Shown one piece after another: positions 34,394 through 41,777 of a stretch of 64,000 nucleotides of DNA. The notes beneath the pieces were generated by a model, which ran no database searches, was not told the DNA's origin, and saw only the letters and a program-made list of their open reading frames with translations. The stretch comes from Microbacterium pygmaeum (GTDB lineage Bacteria > Actinomycetota > Actinomycetes > Actinomycetales > Microbacteriaceae), in NCBI RefSeq assembly GCF_900100885.1, contig NZ_LT629692.1:2170001-2234000 (forward strand), given 5' to 3'. A program made the translations under genes and the position numbers. How positions within the stretch are numbered: the stretch's first letter is position 1; every line of letters begins with the position of its first letter.

Positions 34394-35188
34394 CTACGAC
34401 TGCGGCGGACGCGCCTGGTCGCCCGGGCCCTCGTGGTGCTCGGGTCCGCGTTCGAAGACCTCGGGATCGAGGACGAGCGCCTCGGCCTCGGAGTGATCGG
34501 TCACCACGTCGGCGCCGGACACCGCTGCCTTCTTCGCCTTGCGGCGCTCGCTGAAGTAGTGCCAGAGCGTGATCACGGCGGTGCCGCCGACGGCGATCAG
34601 GAGGATCACGTCGATGTACTCCGTGACGAGGTCGGCGACCCACGGGATGAAGCCGATGGCGTAACCGAGCATCGTCAGGCCGAAGCCCCAGAGGAGCGCG
34701 CCGATCAGGTTGTAGAGCGTGTACCGGCGCCACGGCATGTGACCGACACCCGCGGCGACGGGAGCGAAGGTGCGGACGATGGGGACGAAGCGCGCCAGGA
34801 TGATCGTCAGCCCGCCGAAGCGTTCGAAGAAGGCGTTGGTGCGCTCGACGTTCTTGACGCTGAACAGTCCCGATTCCTTGCGTTCGAAGATCGCCGGACC
34901 CGCTTTGTGACCGATGAAATAGCCGACTTCACCGCCGACGAACGCGGCGAGCGCGATGAGCAGCGCGACCCACCAGACGCTGATCCCGAAGACGCCGTTC
35001 GGCGCGACCGAGGTCGAGTGCGACAGCAGGCCGGAGATCACCAACAGCGTGTCGCCGGGGAGCAGGAAGCCGATCAGCAGGCCCGTCTCGGCGAAGACGA
35101 TGAAGCAGACCACGAGCAGGGCCCAGGGTCCGGCCGCGGCGATGAGCGTCTCGGGGTCGAGCCAGGGGATGAGCGCGATGTGATGCAA
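34394..35188 (-). CDS. DedA family membrane protein
   Basis: A 264-residue DedA/SNARE-associated-type membrane protein. DedA proteins are proposed lipid-carrier flippases and proton-dependent transporters. Seen: FAETGLLIGFLLPGDTLLV, FVGGEVGYFIGHKAGPAIF, FERFGGLTIILARFVPIVRTFAPVAAG (family signature with the conserved Arg), then two terminal helices and a hydrophilic tail. The open frame continues into the tRNA-Leu gene, so the start must be downstream of it; TTG 35188 is the first suitable codon. Start confidence is modest. Confidence 0.88.
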   Translation of the reverse strand: MHHIALIPWLDPETLIAAAGPWALLVVCFIVFAETGLLIGFLLPGDTLLVISGLLSHSTSVAPNGVFGISVWWVALLIALAAFVGGEVGYFIGHKAGPAIFERKESGLFSVKNVERTNAFFERFGGLTIILARFVPIVRTFAPVAAGVGHMPWRRYTLYNLIGALLWGFGLTMLGYAIGFIPWVADLVTEYIDVILLIAVGGTAVITLWHYFSERRKAKKAAVSGADVVTDHSEAEALVLDPEVFERGPEHHEGPGDQARPPQS

Positions 35189-35249
35189 GGGAATTCCCGT
35201 CGGTCGTAACGGTCGGCGGTGGAGATGCAGAGTGCGATGGAACTCGCGT

Positions 35250-35330
35250 GCGGAAGGTGGGACTTGAACCCACACGCCCGGAGGCACAGGAACCTAAATC
35301 CTGCGTGTCTGCCAATTTCACCACTCCCGC
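35250..35330 (-). tRNA. tRNA-Leu, anticodon TAG
   Basis: Read on the minus strand it folds into a class II tRNA of 81 nt. The acceptor stem pairs GCGGGAG with CTTCCGC (one G-T pair); the anticodon stem is CAGGA/TCCTG around the loop TTTAGGT, giving anticodon TAG, which reads CUA and other CUN codons; the T-arm GTGGGTTCAAGTCCCAC is canonical, and a long variable arm lies between. CCA is not encoded. Confidence 0.95.
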
Positions 35331-35448
35331 GGGTGCACTCAGTCTACTGAGCGTGATGTGGGGTTGCTGTGGGGGGTAACCCCCGCGATCCGGGTGCGGC
35401 TGTGGATAACTTCCGAGGCGCGCGCCGCACCCTTGCGAGGATGCTCGG

Positions 35449-36621
35449 ATGAGTCTCGCGTACGCGCCCGGCCGCTCCGGCGGTCCGACGGCGTCCACCA
35501 CGGCGGTGGTCGCCGAGCGGGTGCGCGAGCGCCTCCGCGCTGAGCGGACCGATCCGGCGCGCGATCCCGAGCTCGCGATGCGGATCGTCCACGCCGAGGT
35601 GCGTCGGCACAACGACTTCGCGCTCGCCCGGGGCCTCGCCCCGGTCGATGACGAGGACGCCTGCGTCCGCGAGGTGCTCGCATCCGTCGCCGGGTACGGA
35701 CCGCTGCAGGCATACCTCGATGATCCGACCGTCGAGGAGCTGTGGATCAATGCGCCCGATCGCATCTACGTCGCGCGGGGTGGCGTGAGCGAGCGAGTGC
35801 CGCTGGCCCTCACCGACGCCGCGGTGCGTGATCTGGTGGAGCGGATGCTGCATGCCACCGGTCGCCGCGTCGACCTGAGCCAGCCCTTCGTGGACGCCTC
35901 GCTTCCGGACGGCAGTCGGCTGCACGTCGTCATCCCGGACATCACGCGTCGCCACTGGTCGGTCAACGTCCGGAAGTTCCTGCCGGCCTACCGGGACCTC
36001 GATCGGCTCGTCGAAGCGGGCTCGGTCGAGCCTGCAGCCGCAGCCCTGCTGCGCGGCGCGATGGGGTCGGGGCGGAGCATCCTCGTCTCGGGCGCGACGC
36101 ACGCCGGCAAGACGACGCTGCTGGGCGCCCTGATCGCCGCGTGCCCGCCGCATCACCGCATCGTGACCGTCGAGGAGACCTTCGAACTCGGCGTCGAGGC
36201 CGCCGACCTCGTCGCGCTTCAGGGGCGGCAGCCGAGCCTGGAGGGAACCGGCGAGGTGTCGCTGCGACGGCTGGTGAAAGAAGCCCTCAGGATGCGGCCC
36301 GACCGGCTCGTGGTCGGGGAAGTCCGTGACGCCGAAGCGCTCGACCTGCTCCTCGCGCTGAACACCGGTGTTCCGGGTGCGGCGACGATCCACGCCAATT
36401 CGGCGCGCGAGGCGCTGTCGAAGCTCGCCGCGCTGCCGCTTCTGGCCGGACGGAACATCGACGCGGGCTTCGTAGTGCCGGCGGTCGCGGCATCCGTGCA
36501 TCTGGTCGCCCACTGCGAGCGCGACGACAGCGGCAGGCGCCGCGTCGTCGAGATCGTCGAGCCCGTCGGGGTGCGCGACGGTGCGATCGACGCCCGCACG
36601 CTCTACCTGGCGGCAGCATGA
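35449..36621 (+). CDS. tadA: Tad pilus assembly ATPase TadA/CpaF
   Basis: Secretion ATPase that powers assembly of Flp/Tad pili. The product is 390 residues, shorter than proteobacterial CpaF. Seen: EELWINAPDRIYV (N2 domain), Walker A GATHAGKT at 215-222, the Asp-box VEETFELG, and Walker B RPDRLVVGEVRD followed by the His-box ATIHANSAREAL. It is the first gene of a tightly packed Tad cluster and overlaps tadB by 4 nt (ATGA). Confidence 0.93.
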   Translation: MSLAYAPGRSGGPTASTTAVVAERVRERLRAERTDPARDPELAMRIVHAEVRRHNDFALARGLAPVDDEDACVREVLASVAGYGPLQAYLDDPTVEELWINAPDRIYVARGGVSERVPLALTDAAVRDLVERMLHATGRRVDLSQPFVDASLPDGSRLHVVIPDITRRHWSVNVRKFLPAYRDLDRLVEAGSVEPAAAALLRGAMGSGRSILVSGATHAGKTTLLGALIAACPPHHRIVTVEETFELGVEAADLVALQGRQPSLEGTGEVSLRRLVKEALRMRPDRLVVGEVRDAEALDLLLALNTGVPGAATIHANSAREALSKLAALPLLAGRNIDAGFVVPAVAASVHLVAHCERDDSGRRRVVEIVEPVGVRDGAIDARTLYLAAA

Positions 36622-37475
36622 CGTTCGTCTGGGGCGCGGTACTCGCAGCCGGCGTGCTGCTGGTGGTCTCGCCATGGGTGTGGCCGGCGGGAACGGCGCC
36701 GAGGACGCCGGCGCCGGCCGGTCGCGTCGAGCGACTCCTCGAGGCGGCCGGGATGTCGCGGGTGCCGCCGTTCGGCGTGATCGCCGCGGCTGTCGCCTCC
36801 GCCGGCCTGTGCGCGGCCTTGGCGTGGCTGCTGACGCAGGTCGGCGCGCTCGCTGTGGTCGCCGCAGCGGTGGGCGCGCTCGCCCCGTTCGCCTGGCTGA
36901 GGTCGCGCCGATCCCGCCTGGTGCGCACTCGACGGACGCTGTGGCCGGATCTGTGCGATCTGCTGATCGCGTCGGTGCGGGCGGGGATGTCACTGCCGGA
37001 CGCCGTGGCCGGTCTGGCCGACTCGGCGCCGGCGCCCCTTCGTCCGCCGTTCGCCGCGTTCGCCCGAGACATCTCAGCCTCGGGCCACTTCGACTCGAGC
37101 GCCGCCCGGTTGAAGACCGCCCTGGCCGACCCGGTGGGCGATCGCATCATCGAGACGCTGCGGATGGCGCGGCAGGTCGGCGGCACGGAGCTGACCACGG
37201 TGCTGCGGGCGCTGGCTGCCTCGGTGCGTGCAGATGCCGCGCTGCGGGCCGAAGTGGAGTCGCGCCAGTCGTGGATCCGCGGGGCTGCGGTCCTCGGGGT
37301 GACCGCGCCGTGGGTGATCCTCGCACTGCTCGCGATGCGTCCGGAGGGTGCGCGCGCGTACTCAAGCGCCGAGGGCGTCGCCCTCATCCTCGCCGGCGCG
37401 GCGGTGTCGTTCGTCGCGTACCGGATCATGCTGCGCATCGGCCGACTGCCCGAACCGCGGAGGTGGTTCGGGTGA
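36618..37475 (+). CDS. tadB: Tad pilus inner-membrane protein TadB
   Basis: A 285-residue T2SF-fold membrane protein forming the pilus platform with TadC. Hydrophobic helices lie at about 3-23, 52-72, 76-92, 226-244 and 255-272, and the cytoplasmic domain has LWPDLCDLLIASVRAGMSLPDAV and RMARQVGGTELTTVLRALAAS, typical of the family. It is coupled to both neighbours by 4-nt overlaps (ATGA and GTGA). Confidence 0.9.
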   Translation: MTFVWGAVLAAGVLLVVSPWVWPAGTAPRTPAPAGRVERLLEAAGMSRVPPFGVIAAAVASAGLCAALAWLLTQVGALAVVAAAVGALAPFAWLRSRRSRLVRTRRTLWPDLCDLLIASVRAGMSLPDAVAGLADSAPAPLRPPFAAFARDISASGHFDSSAARLKTALADPVGDRIIETLRMARQVGGTELTTVLRALAASVRADAALRAEVESRQSWIRGAAVLGVTAPWVILALLAMRPEGARAYSSAEGVALILAGAAVSFVAYRIMLRIGRLPEPRRWFG

Positions 37476-38404
37476 TCGCGTTCGGTCCGACGGATCTCGC
37501 CTACGCGGTCGTGCTCGGCACGGCGTTCGGTCTGGGGATGTGCCTGCTGCTGTCGCTCGCGCCGCGCTGGGGTGCGCCATCGCTGTCGCGCCGCATCGCC
37601 CCGTACATCCGCGACATCACGGATCCGCGCGGGATGACGCCCGACCTGCGTGGACCGGGGGTGGACATCGGCACGTGGTGGCGCGGCGTGCAGGTACGGG
37701 TGTCGGCGGCGATCGGCGGCTCCACGTCGGTGCAGCGCCGGCTGCAGCAGGCGGGGTGGGTGATGGATGCCGCGACCTTCCGTGGCCGCCAGCTCGCGTG
37801 GGCCGTGGTCGGTGTCGCCGTCGGAGGGCTGGCAATCGTCGTCCTGGTGCTTCTCGGCCGCGCGACGACGGCGGCCGTCGTGCTGCCGCCGATCTGCGGT
37901 GTCATCGCGGCACTGCTCTGCGGCGCACACCTCACAGCGGCGGCGCGGGCACGCGTGGCTCGGATCGAGGAGGAACTGCCGACGGTCCTGGAGTTCCTCG
38001 CGCTGTGCCTGTCTGCCGGGGAGGGCATCCTGGATTCACTCCGGCGAGTCAGCGGCGCCGCGACCGGCGAGCTCACCGGGGAACTGCGCGTCGTCGTCCT
38101 GGCGGTCGGGACCGGATCGACCCTCGCCGAATCACTCGCGCACGCTGCGCGCAGTCTGGAGATTCCCGCGGTGACGCGCAGCATCGACCAGATCGTCGCG
38201 GCGATCGACCGCGGCGCCCCGCTCGCGCATGTCCTCCACTCTCAGGCGCTGGATGCGCGCGAGGACGCGAAGCGAGGACTGATCGAGCGCGCCGGGCGCA
38301 AGGAGATCTACATGCTGATCCCGCTGGTCTTCCTGATCCTGCCGCTCTCGGTGCTGTTCGCGGTGTTCCCCGGGATCTTCATTCTTCGACTCGGAATCGG
38401 CTGA
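37472..38404 (+). CDS. tadC: Tad pilus inner-membrane protein TadC
   Basis: A 310-residue T2SF-fold protein, second half of the Tad platform. Seen: ELPTVLEFLALCLSAGEGILDSLRRV, TGELTGELRVVVLAVG and the C-terminal KEIYMLIPLVFLILPLSVLFAVFP ending in FPGIFIL, all typical of TadC. The start is GTG 37472, overlapping the tadB stop (GTGA). The longer frame lies inside tadB and is ignored. Confidence 0.9.
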   Translation: MIAFGPTDLAYAVVLGTAFGLGMCLLLSLAPRWGAPSLSRRIAPYIRDITDPRGMTPDLRGPGVDIGTWWRGVQVRVSAAIGGSTSVQRRLQQAGWVMDAATFRGRQLAWAVVGVAVGGLAIVVLVLLGRATTAAVVLPPICGVIAALLCGAHLTAAARARVARIEEELPTVLEFLALCLSAGEGILDSLRRVSGAATGELTGELRVVVLAVGTGSTLAESLAHAARSLEIPAVTRSIDQIVAAIDRGAPLAHVLHSQALDAREDAKRGLIERAGRKEIYMLIPLVFLILPLSVLFAVFPGIFILRLGIG

Positions 38405-38422
38405 CGCCGGAAGGAGATACAT

Positions 38423-38623
38423 ATGCGCACCCACCTCGACCGCGCGATCACGCGACTGCAGAGCAGGCTGACCGATGCGCTGGACGACGAGCGCGGCGAC
38501 GTGCCCGGCTGGGTCCTGATCACGCTCATGACCGCCGGACTGGTCGTCGTGATCTGGGCCCTGGCCGGCCCCGCACTGGCCGATCTGTTCCAGCAGGCGA
38601 TCTCGCGCGTCTCCGGACTGTGA
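38423..38623 (+). CDS. Flp-type pilin candidate (small Tad-cluster protein)
   Basis: A 66-residue protein in the position where Flp pilin stands in Tad clusters. It has a basic and polar N-terminus, then ERGDVPGWVLITLM and one hydrophobic helix. Its start is preceded by a very strong Shine-Dalgarno, AAGGAG at 38411-38416, 6 nt from ATG 38423, and it is the only gene in this cluster with such a site, fitting a highly produced subunit. It lacks the Glu at +5 and the EY pair of standard Flp pilins, so prepilin processing is uncertain. Confidence 0.7.
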   Translation: MRTHLDRAITRLQSRLTDALDDERGDVPGWVLITLMTAGLVVVIWALAGPALADLFQQAISRVSGL

Positions 38624-38626
38624 CGC

Positions 38627-39049
38627 GTGCGCGTCGGGCTCGCACGCGAGGAACCGCGGCCGCGCCGCGTCCTCGCCGAGGAGCACGGCTCCAGCCCGGT
38701 CGAATTCGTGCTCGTCGGGATGCTCCTGAGCGTCCTGACGCTCGCGGTGCTGCAGTTCGGCCTGACGGTCTACGTGCGCAACGTCGTGCACGACGCGGCA
38801 GTCGAGGGCGCCTACCACGCAGCCCTTGCGGACACCTCGCTCGGCGACGGTATCGAGCGAACCCGGCAGATCGTCGCGCGCACGGTCGGCGCCGACTACG
38901 CCGCAGACGTGCAGGCTGCCGAGCGGGACGATCTCGGTGAGCGGACGGTGCATGTCACCGTCCGCGCGACCCTGCCGCTGGCCGGCCTGCTCGGACTGCC
39001 GCGCATGATGGAGGTGAGTGCGGATGCTCCGATCGAGAGCTTCGACTGA
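38627..39049 (+). CDS. TadE family pseudopilin-like protein
   Basis: A 140-residue minor pilin. The processing-type segment EEHGSSPVEFVLVGMLLSVLTLAVLQFG shows a Gly followed by a hydrophobic helix with Glu at +5, the hallmark of TadE. The rest is a soluble domain (GAYHAALADTSLGDGIERTRQIV). The start is GTG 38627, only 3 nt after the pilin stop. A further TadE-like gene overlaps its end. Confidence 0.85.
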   Translation: MRVGLAREEPRPRRVLAEEHGSSPVEFVLVGMLLSVLTLAVLQFGLTVYVRNVVHDAAVEGAYHAALADTSLGDGIERTRQIVARTVGADYAADVQAAERDDLGERTVHVTVRATLPLAGLLGLPRMMEVSADAPIESFD

Positions 39050-39512
39050 GCGTCGCTCGAGCTCGGTCAGCGCCGCGGTTGGCGATGACGCCGGCTCGGC
39101 GGCGCTCGAGTTCATCCTCGTCGGGCTGCTGCTGCTCGTGCCTCTGGTGTACCTCATCGTGACGATGGGTCTGATCCAGGGGCAGTCGCTCGGTGCGGAG
39201 GCAGGTGCGCGCCACATCGCCCGCGCGGTGTCCGCGGCATCCGGTACCGCCGCTGCTCAGGATGCAGCCGACCGCATCGCCCGATCGGTCGTGGACGAGT
39301 ACGGACTCGACGCCGATGCCGTGCAGGTGTCCATGCAGTGTCGCCCAGCAGGGGCGACCTGCCCGCAGGCCGGGGCGACTGTGATCGTCACCGTCCGCAC
39401 CACGGTCGCGCTGCCCCTGGTTCCGCCGGTCCTCGGCATCGAGAGCCTGGCGAGCATCCCGCTGGAGGCTTCTTCCGTGCAGAAGGTCTCACGATTCTGG
39501 GTCGGCGGATGA
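39024..39512 (+). CDS. Second TadE-like pseudopilin protein
   Basis: A 162-residue protein with DDAGSAALEFILVGLLLLVPLVYLIVTMG near the N-terminus, again a Gly followed by Glu at +5 and a hydrophobic helix. A CRPAGATC pair of cysteines near 107-114 may form a disulfide outside the cell. ATG 39024 is preferred to GTG 39018 because GGAGG at 39010-39014 is 9 nt away rather than 3. The gene overlaps the previous one by 26 nt and the next by 4 nt. Confidence 0.82.
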   Translation: MLRSRASTERRSSSVSAAVGDDAGSAALEFILVGLLLLVPLVYLIVTMGLIQGQSLGAEAGARHIARAVSAASGTAAAQDAADRIARSVVDEYGLDADAVQVSMQCRPAGATCPQAGATVIVTVRTTVALPLVPPVLGIESLASIPLEASSVQKVSRFWVGG

Positions 39513-39946
39513 CATCGACGTGCGCGCAGTCGCCGCTCGGCCGCGACGAGGTGGGCAGTATCCTCATCCTCACCCTCGGGTACGCCCTGCTCGCGATCGC
39601 GGTCATCCTCGTCTGCGTGGACGCGACGAGCCTCTATCTCGCGCAGAAGCGGCTGGATGCGATCGCGGATGCCGCGGCGCTGGCCGGTGCGGATGGTTTC
39701 ACCCTCGTGCTCGACGCGACGGGGGAGCCGCGTGCCGACCTCACCGCATCCGATGTCCGCACCCAGGCCGACGCGATCGTCGCGGGTGTCGGGGCGGGGG
39801 CGGTGCTCGTGGATGCCGACACGCCCGACGGCACGTCGGCGCGGGTGACGGTCGCCTCGACGTGGCATCCGCCGATCATCGCGCTGTTCGTCCCGGACGG
39901 CGTCGCGCTGGAGGCGACGGCGACCAGCCGGACGGCGCTGCGCTGA
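39509..39946 (+). CDS. TadG-like pilus assembly protein (helicase/secretion neighbourhood protein family)
   Basis: A 145-residue protein with RDEVGSILILTLGYALLAIAVILV, a Gly followed by a hydrophobic helix, then ATSLYLAQKRLDAIADAAALAGAD, which is the TadG/Flp-assembly signature (pilus assembly protein TadG-like, N-terminal). It is often found as the last gene of actinobacterial Tad clusters. ATG 39509 overlaps the previous stop (ATGA). Confidence 0.83.
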   Translation: MTSTCAQSPLGRDEVGSILILTLGYALLAIAVILVCVDATSLYLAQKRLDAIADAAALAGADGFTLVLDATGEPRADLTASDVRTQADAIVAGVGAGAVLVDADTPDGTSARVTVASTWHPPIIALFVPDGVALEATATSRTALR

Positions 39947-39967
39947 GCGCCTTCCCGGCTTCGTGAT

Positions 39968-40034
39968 AAAAACGTTTCATCCCGTAGTTGCGAAACCGAT
40001 CCTTCTCCGCCTAACGTAGCGGGCAAGCGCTTTC
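39968..40034 (+). promoter_or_regulatory. Promoter with two LacI-type palindromes upstream of the sugar-binding gene
   Basis: A -35 TTGCGA (39988-39993) and a -10 TAACGT (40012-40017) are 18 nt apart. The palindrome AAACGTTT (39970-39977) lies just upstream of the -35 and AAGCGCTT (40025-40032) just after the -10. Both have the central CG dyad used by LacI/GalR-family repressors, placed where binding would block initiation. No such regulator is encoded in the window. Confidence 0.6.
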
Positions 40035-40083
40035 CGAACGGCGCTCCCATTCGATCTCGTCCACGACGGACGAGGAAAGGACG

Positions 40084-41367
40084 ATGATGTTCCGCACGCG
40101 CACCCCGATCGTGGCGGCCCTCGCCGCCGCATCGCTGCTGGTCCTGGCCGGCTGCAGTTCCTCGAGCGCCCCCGCCGGCGACGCTTACGACCCGGATGAA
40201 GAGGTCACGCTGGACTTCGCGTGGTGGGGCAACGACGATCGCGCGACCCGATACACGGATCTGATCGCGAAGTTCAACGAGGAATACCCCAACATCACGA
40301 TCAACACGACCTTCACCGACTTCCCGAGCTACTGGGAGCAGCGTCAGGTCGAGGCGGCGAGCGGGAACCTGCCGGACGTGTTCCAGTTCTCCGACAGCTA
40401 CCTGCGCCAGTACGGGCAGACCGGCAACATCCTGGACCTGAACACCGTCACGGACTACGTCGACTTCTCGACCTTCGACGACGCGCTGCTGGGCACGGGT
40501 CGCCTCGATGACAAGCAGTACTCGCTGCCGACCGGCTTCAGCGTCTGGGCGAACTTCGTCAACGACGACCTCGTCGCGGCGGCAGGTCTCGAGCTGCCCG
40601 AGGGCGGCACGTCCTACGAGGAGTTCGACGACTGGATGGCCAGCGTCACCGACGCCACCGGCGGCGCGCCCTACGGCGGTACCGACTACACCCAGCGCAT
40701 CCAGGTCTTCGAACTGCAGCTGCGCGAGGCGGGCAAGAGCCTGTACACCGAAGACGGCGAGCTCGGCTTCACCGAGGATGAACTGGCCGACTTCTGGGAG
40801 TCCGGTGCCGCCATCCGCGACGGCGTGACCATCCCGCAGCAGCAGCTCGAGGAGATCAGCCCGATCTCCGGCTTCGGCGCCGGCCGCACCGCCAGCGAGA
40901 TGAGCTGGAGCAACTTCCTCGGCGGGTACCTGGCCGATTCGGGTGCCTCCTCGATCTCCATCGTCGCGCCGCCGACGAACGACCCCAAGGCGAAGGACCT
41001 GTATCGCCAGGGCGGTCTGCAGGTGGCCATCTCGGAGAAGACCGAACACCCCGAGGCAGCCGCGATCTTCCTGAACTACGTGGTCAACAGCCCCGAAGCC
41101 GGCGAGATCTTCGGCACGACGCTGGGCTTCCCGGCCTCCAGCAGCAAACTGGCCGGTGCGACGCTCGAGGGCGCCGACGCCCAGGTCGCGGACTACATCG
41201 AGTCGGTCGAAGACCGCATCGGCGACACCCCGCCGCCGGCCGTCGTGGGCTACGGGTCGCTCGAGCAGAAGTTCTGGGACCTCGGCAAGGAACTCGGCCT
41301 CGGCACCAAGACGGTCGATGAGGCGGTCACCGAGTTCTTCAGCGAGGCGCAGGTCATCCTCGGCTGA
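40084..41367 (+). CDS. Sugar ABC transporter substrate-binding lipoprotein (solute-binding family 1)
   Basis: A 427-residue lipoprotein; signal peptide with lipobox LVLAGC and lipidated Cys near residue 24. The mature part is a family-1 solute-binding protein (FAWWGNDDRATRYTDLIAKFNEEYPNI; ASGNLPDVFQFSDSYLRQYG), probably for an oligosaccharide. Two adjacent ATGs (40084, 40087) follow GAAAGGA. Usually these genes are followed by two MalF/MalG-type permeases; here a terminator follows instead, so permeases must lie elsewhere. Two LacI-type palindromes flank its promoter, suggesting sugar-controlled expression. Sugar unknown. Confidence 0.9.
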   Translation: MMFRTRTPIVAALAAASLLVLAGCSSSSAPAGDAYDPDEEVTLDFAWWGNDDRATRYTDLIAKFNEEYPNITINTTFTDFPSYWEQRQVEAASGNLPDVFQFSDSYLRQYGQTGNILDLNTVTDYVDFSTFDDALLGTGRLDDKQYSLPTGFSVWANFVNDDLVAAAGLELPEGGTSYEEFDDWMASVTDATGGAPYGGTDYTQRIQVFELQLREAGKSLYTEDGELGFTEDELADFWESGAAIRDGVTIPQQQLEEISPISGFGAGRTASEMSWSNFLGGYLADSGASSISIVAPPTNDPKAKDLYRQGGLQVAISEKTEHPEAAAIFLNYVVNSPEAGEIFGTTLGFPASSSKLAGATLEGADAQVADYIESVEDRIGDTPPPAVVGYGSLEQKFWDLGKELGLGTKTVDEAVTEFFSEAQVILG

Positions 41368-41379
41368 TTTCAGAACGGC

Positions 41380-41419
41380 GAACGGGCGGGATGCTGCGGA
41401 GGCGGCATCCCGCCCGTTC
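41380..41419 (+). terminator. 15-bp hairpin terminator after the sugar-binding gene
   Basis: Arms 41380-41394 and 41405-41419 are perfectly complementary around a 10-nt loop, 12 nt after the stop codon of the lipoprotein gene. The following bases are CGCGTC without a U-run. The next gene on the other strand is convergent, so it may serve both. Confidence 0.8.
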
Positions 41420-41448
41420 CGCGTCTCCCGCCAGCGAGGCTGAGTCGC

Positions 41449-41760
41449 TCACCCCTCCCACCCGAACGTATTGAACCACTCGCTGCGCTCAGCGTCGTCC
41501 GTCATCCCGGTCTCGTGGACGACGAGTCGTCCGGACTCATCCAGGGCGACGAACGCGAGGCACACCGCACACAGGGCGCGCCCGTGCGGAAAGCCGGTCG
41601 AGAGCACCGGAGCTGGGGTGCCCGGCTCCCGGGACCCTGCGCACATCAGTGGATCAGCTCCGGCAGCCGTCCACAGGATCGCGCGATGGCGGTGCAGACC
41701 CGGGTGACCGAGCTCCCGCGTGCACCGGCGGCCGCCGTTGCGGCTCCGGCAGAACCGCAT
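41449..41760 (-). CDS. Small Cys/His-rich protein, possible zinc ribbon
   Basis: A 103-residue protein, read from ATG 41760. It has cysteines at about 4 and 13 (MRFCRSRNGGRRC), histidines in HPGLHRH, a Cys near 40 and a CAVC pair near 63-66, which together could bind one or two zinc ions. The C-terminus is TDDAERSEWFNTFGWEG. No named family is recognised. It is 17 nt downstream of the MFS gene on the same strand and probably cotranscribed with it. Confidence 0.6.
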   Translation of the reverse strand: MRFCRSRNGGRRCTRELGHPGLHRHRAILWTAAGADPLMCAGSREPGTPAPVLSTGFPHGRALCAVCLAFVALDESGRLVVHETGMTDDAERSEWFNTFGWEG

Positions 41761-41777
41761 GGTCTGCGACGACACGC

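Noticed and set aside
35189..35287. Extended N-terminus of the DedA protein up to 35287
   Set aside because: The extra codons run into the tRNA-Leu gene (35250-35330), so this part is not coding.
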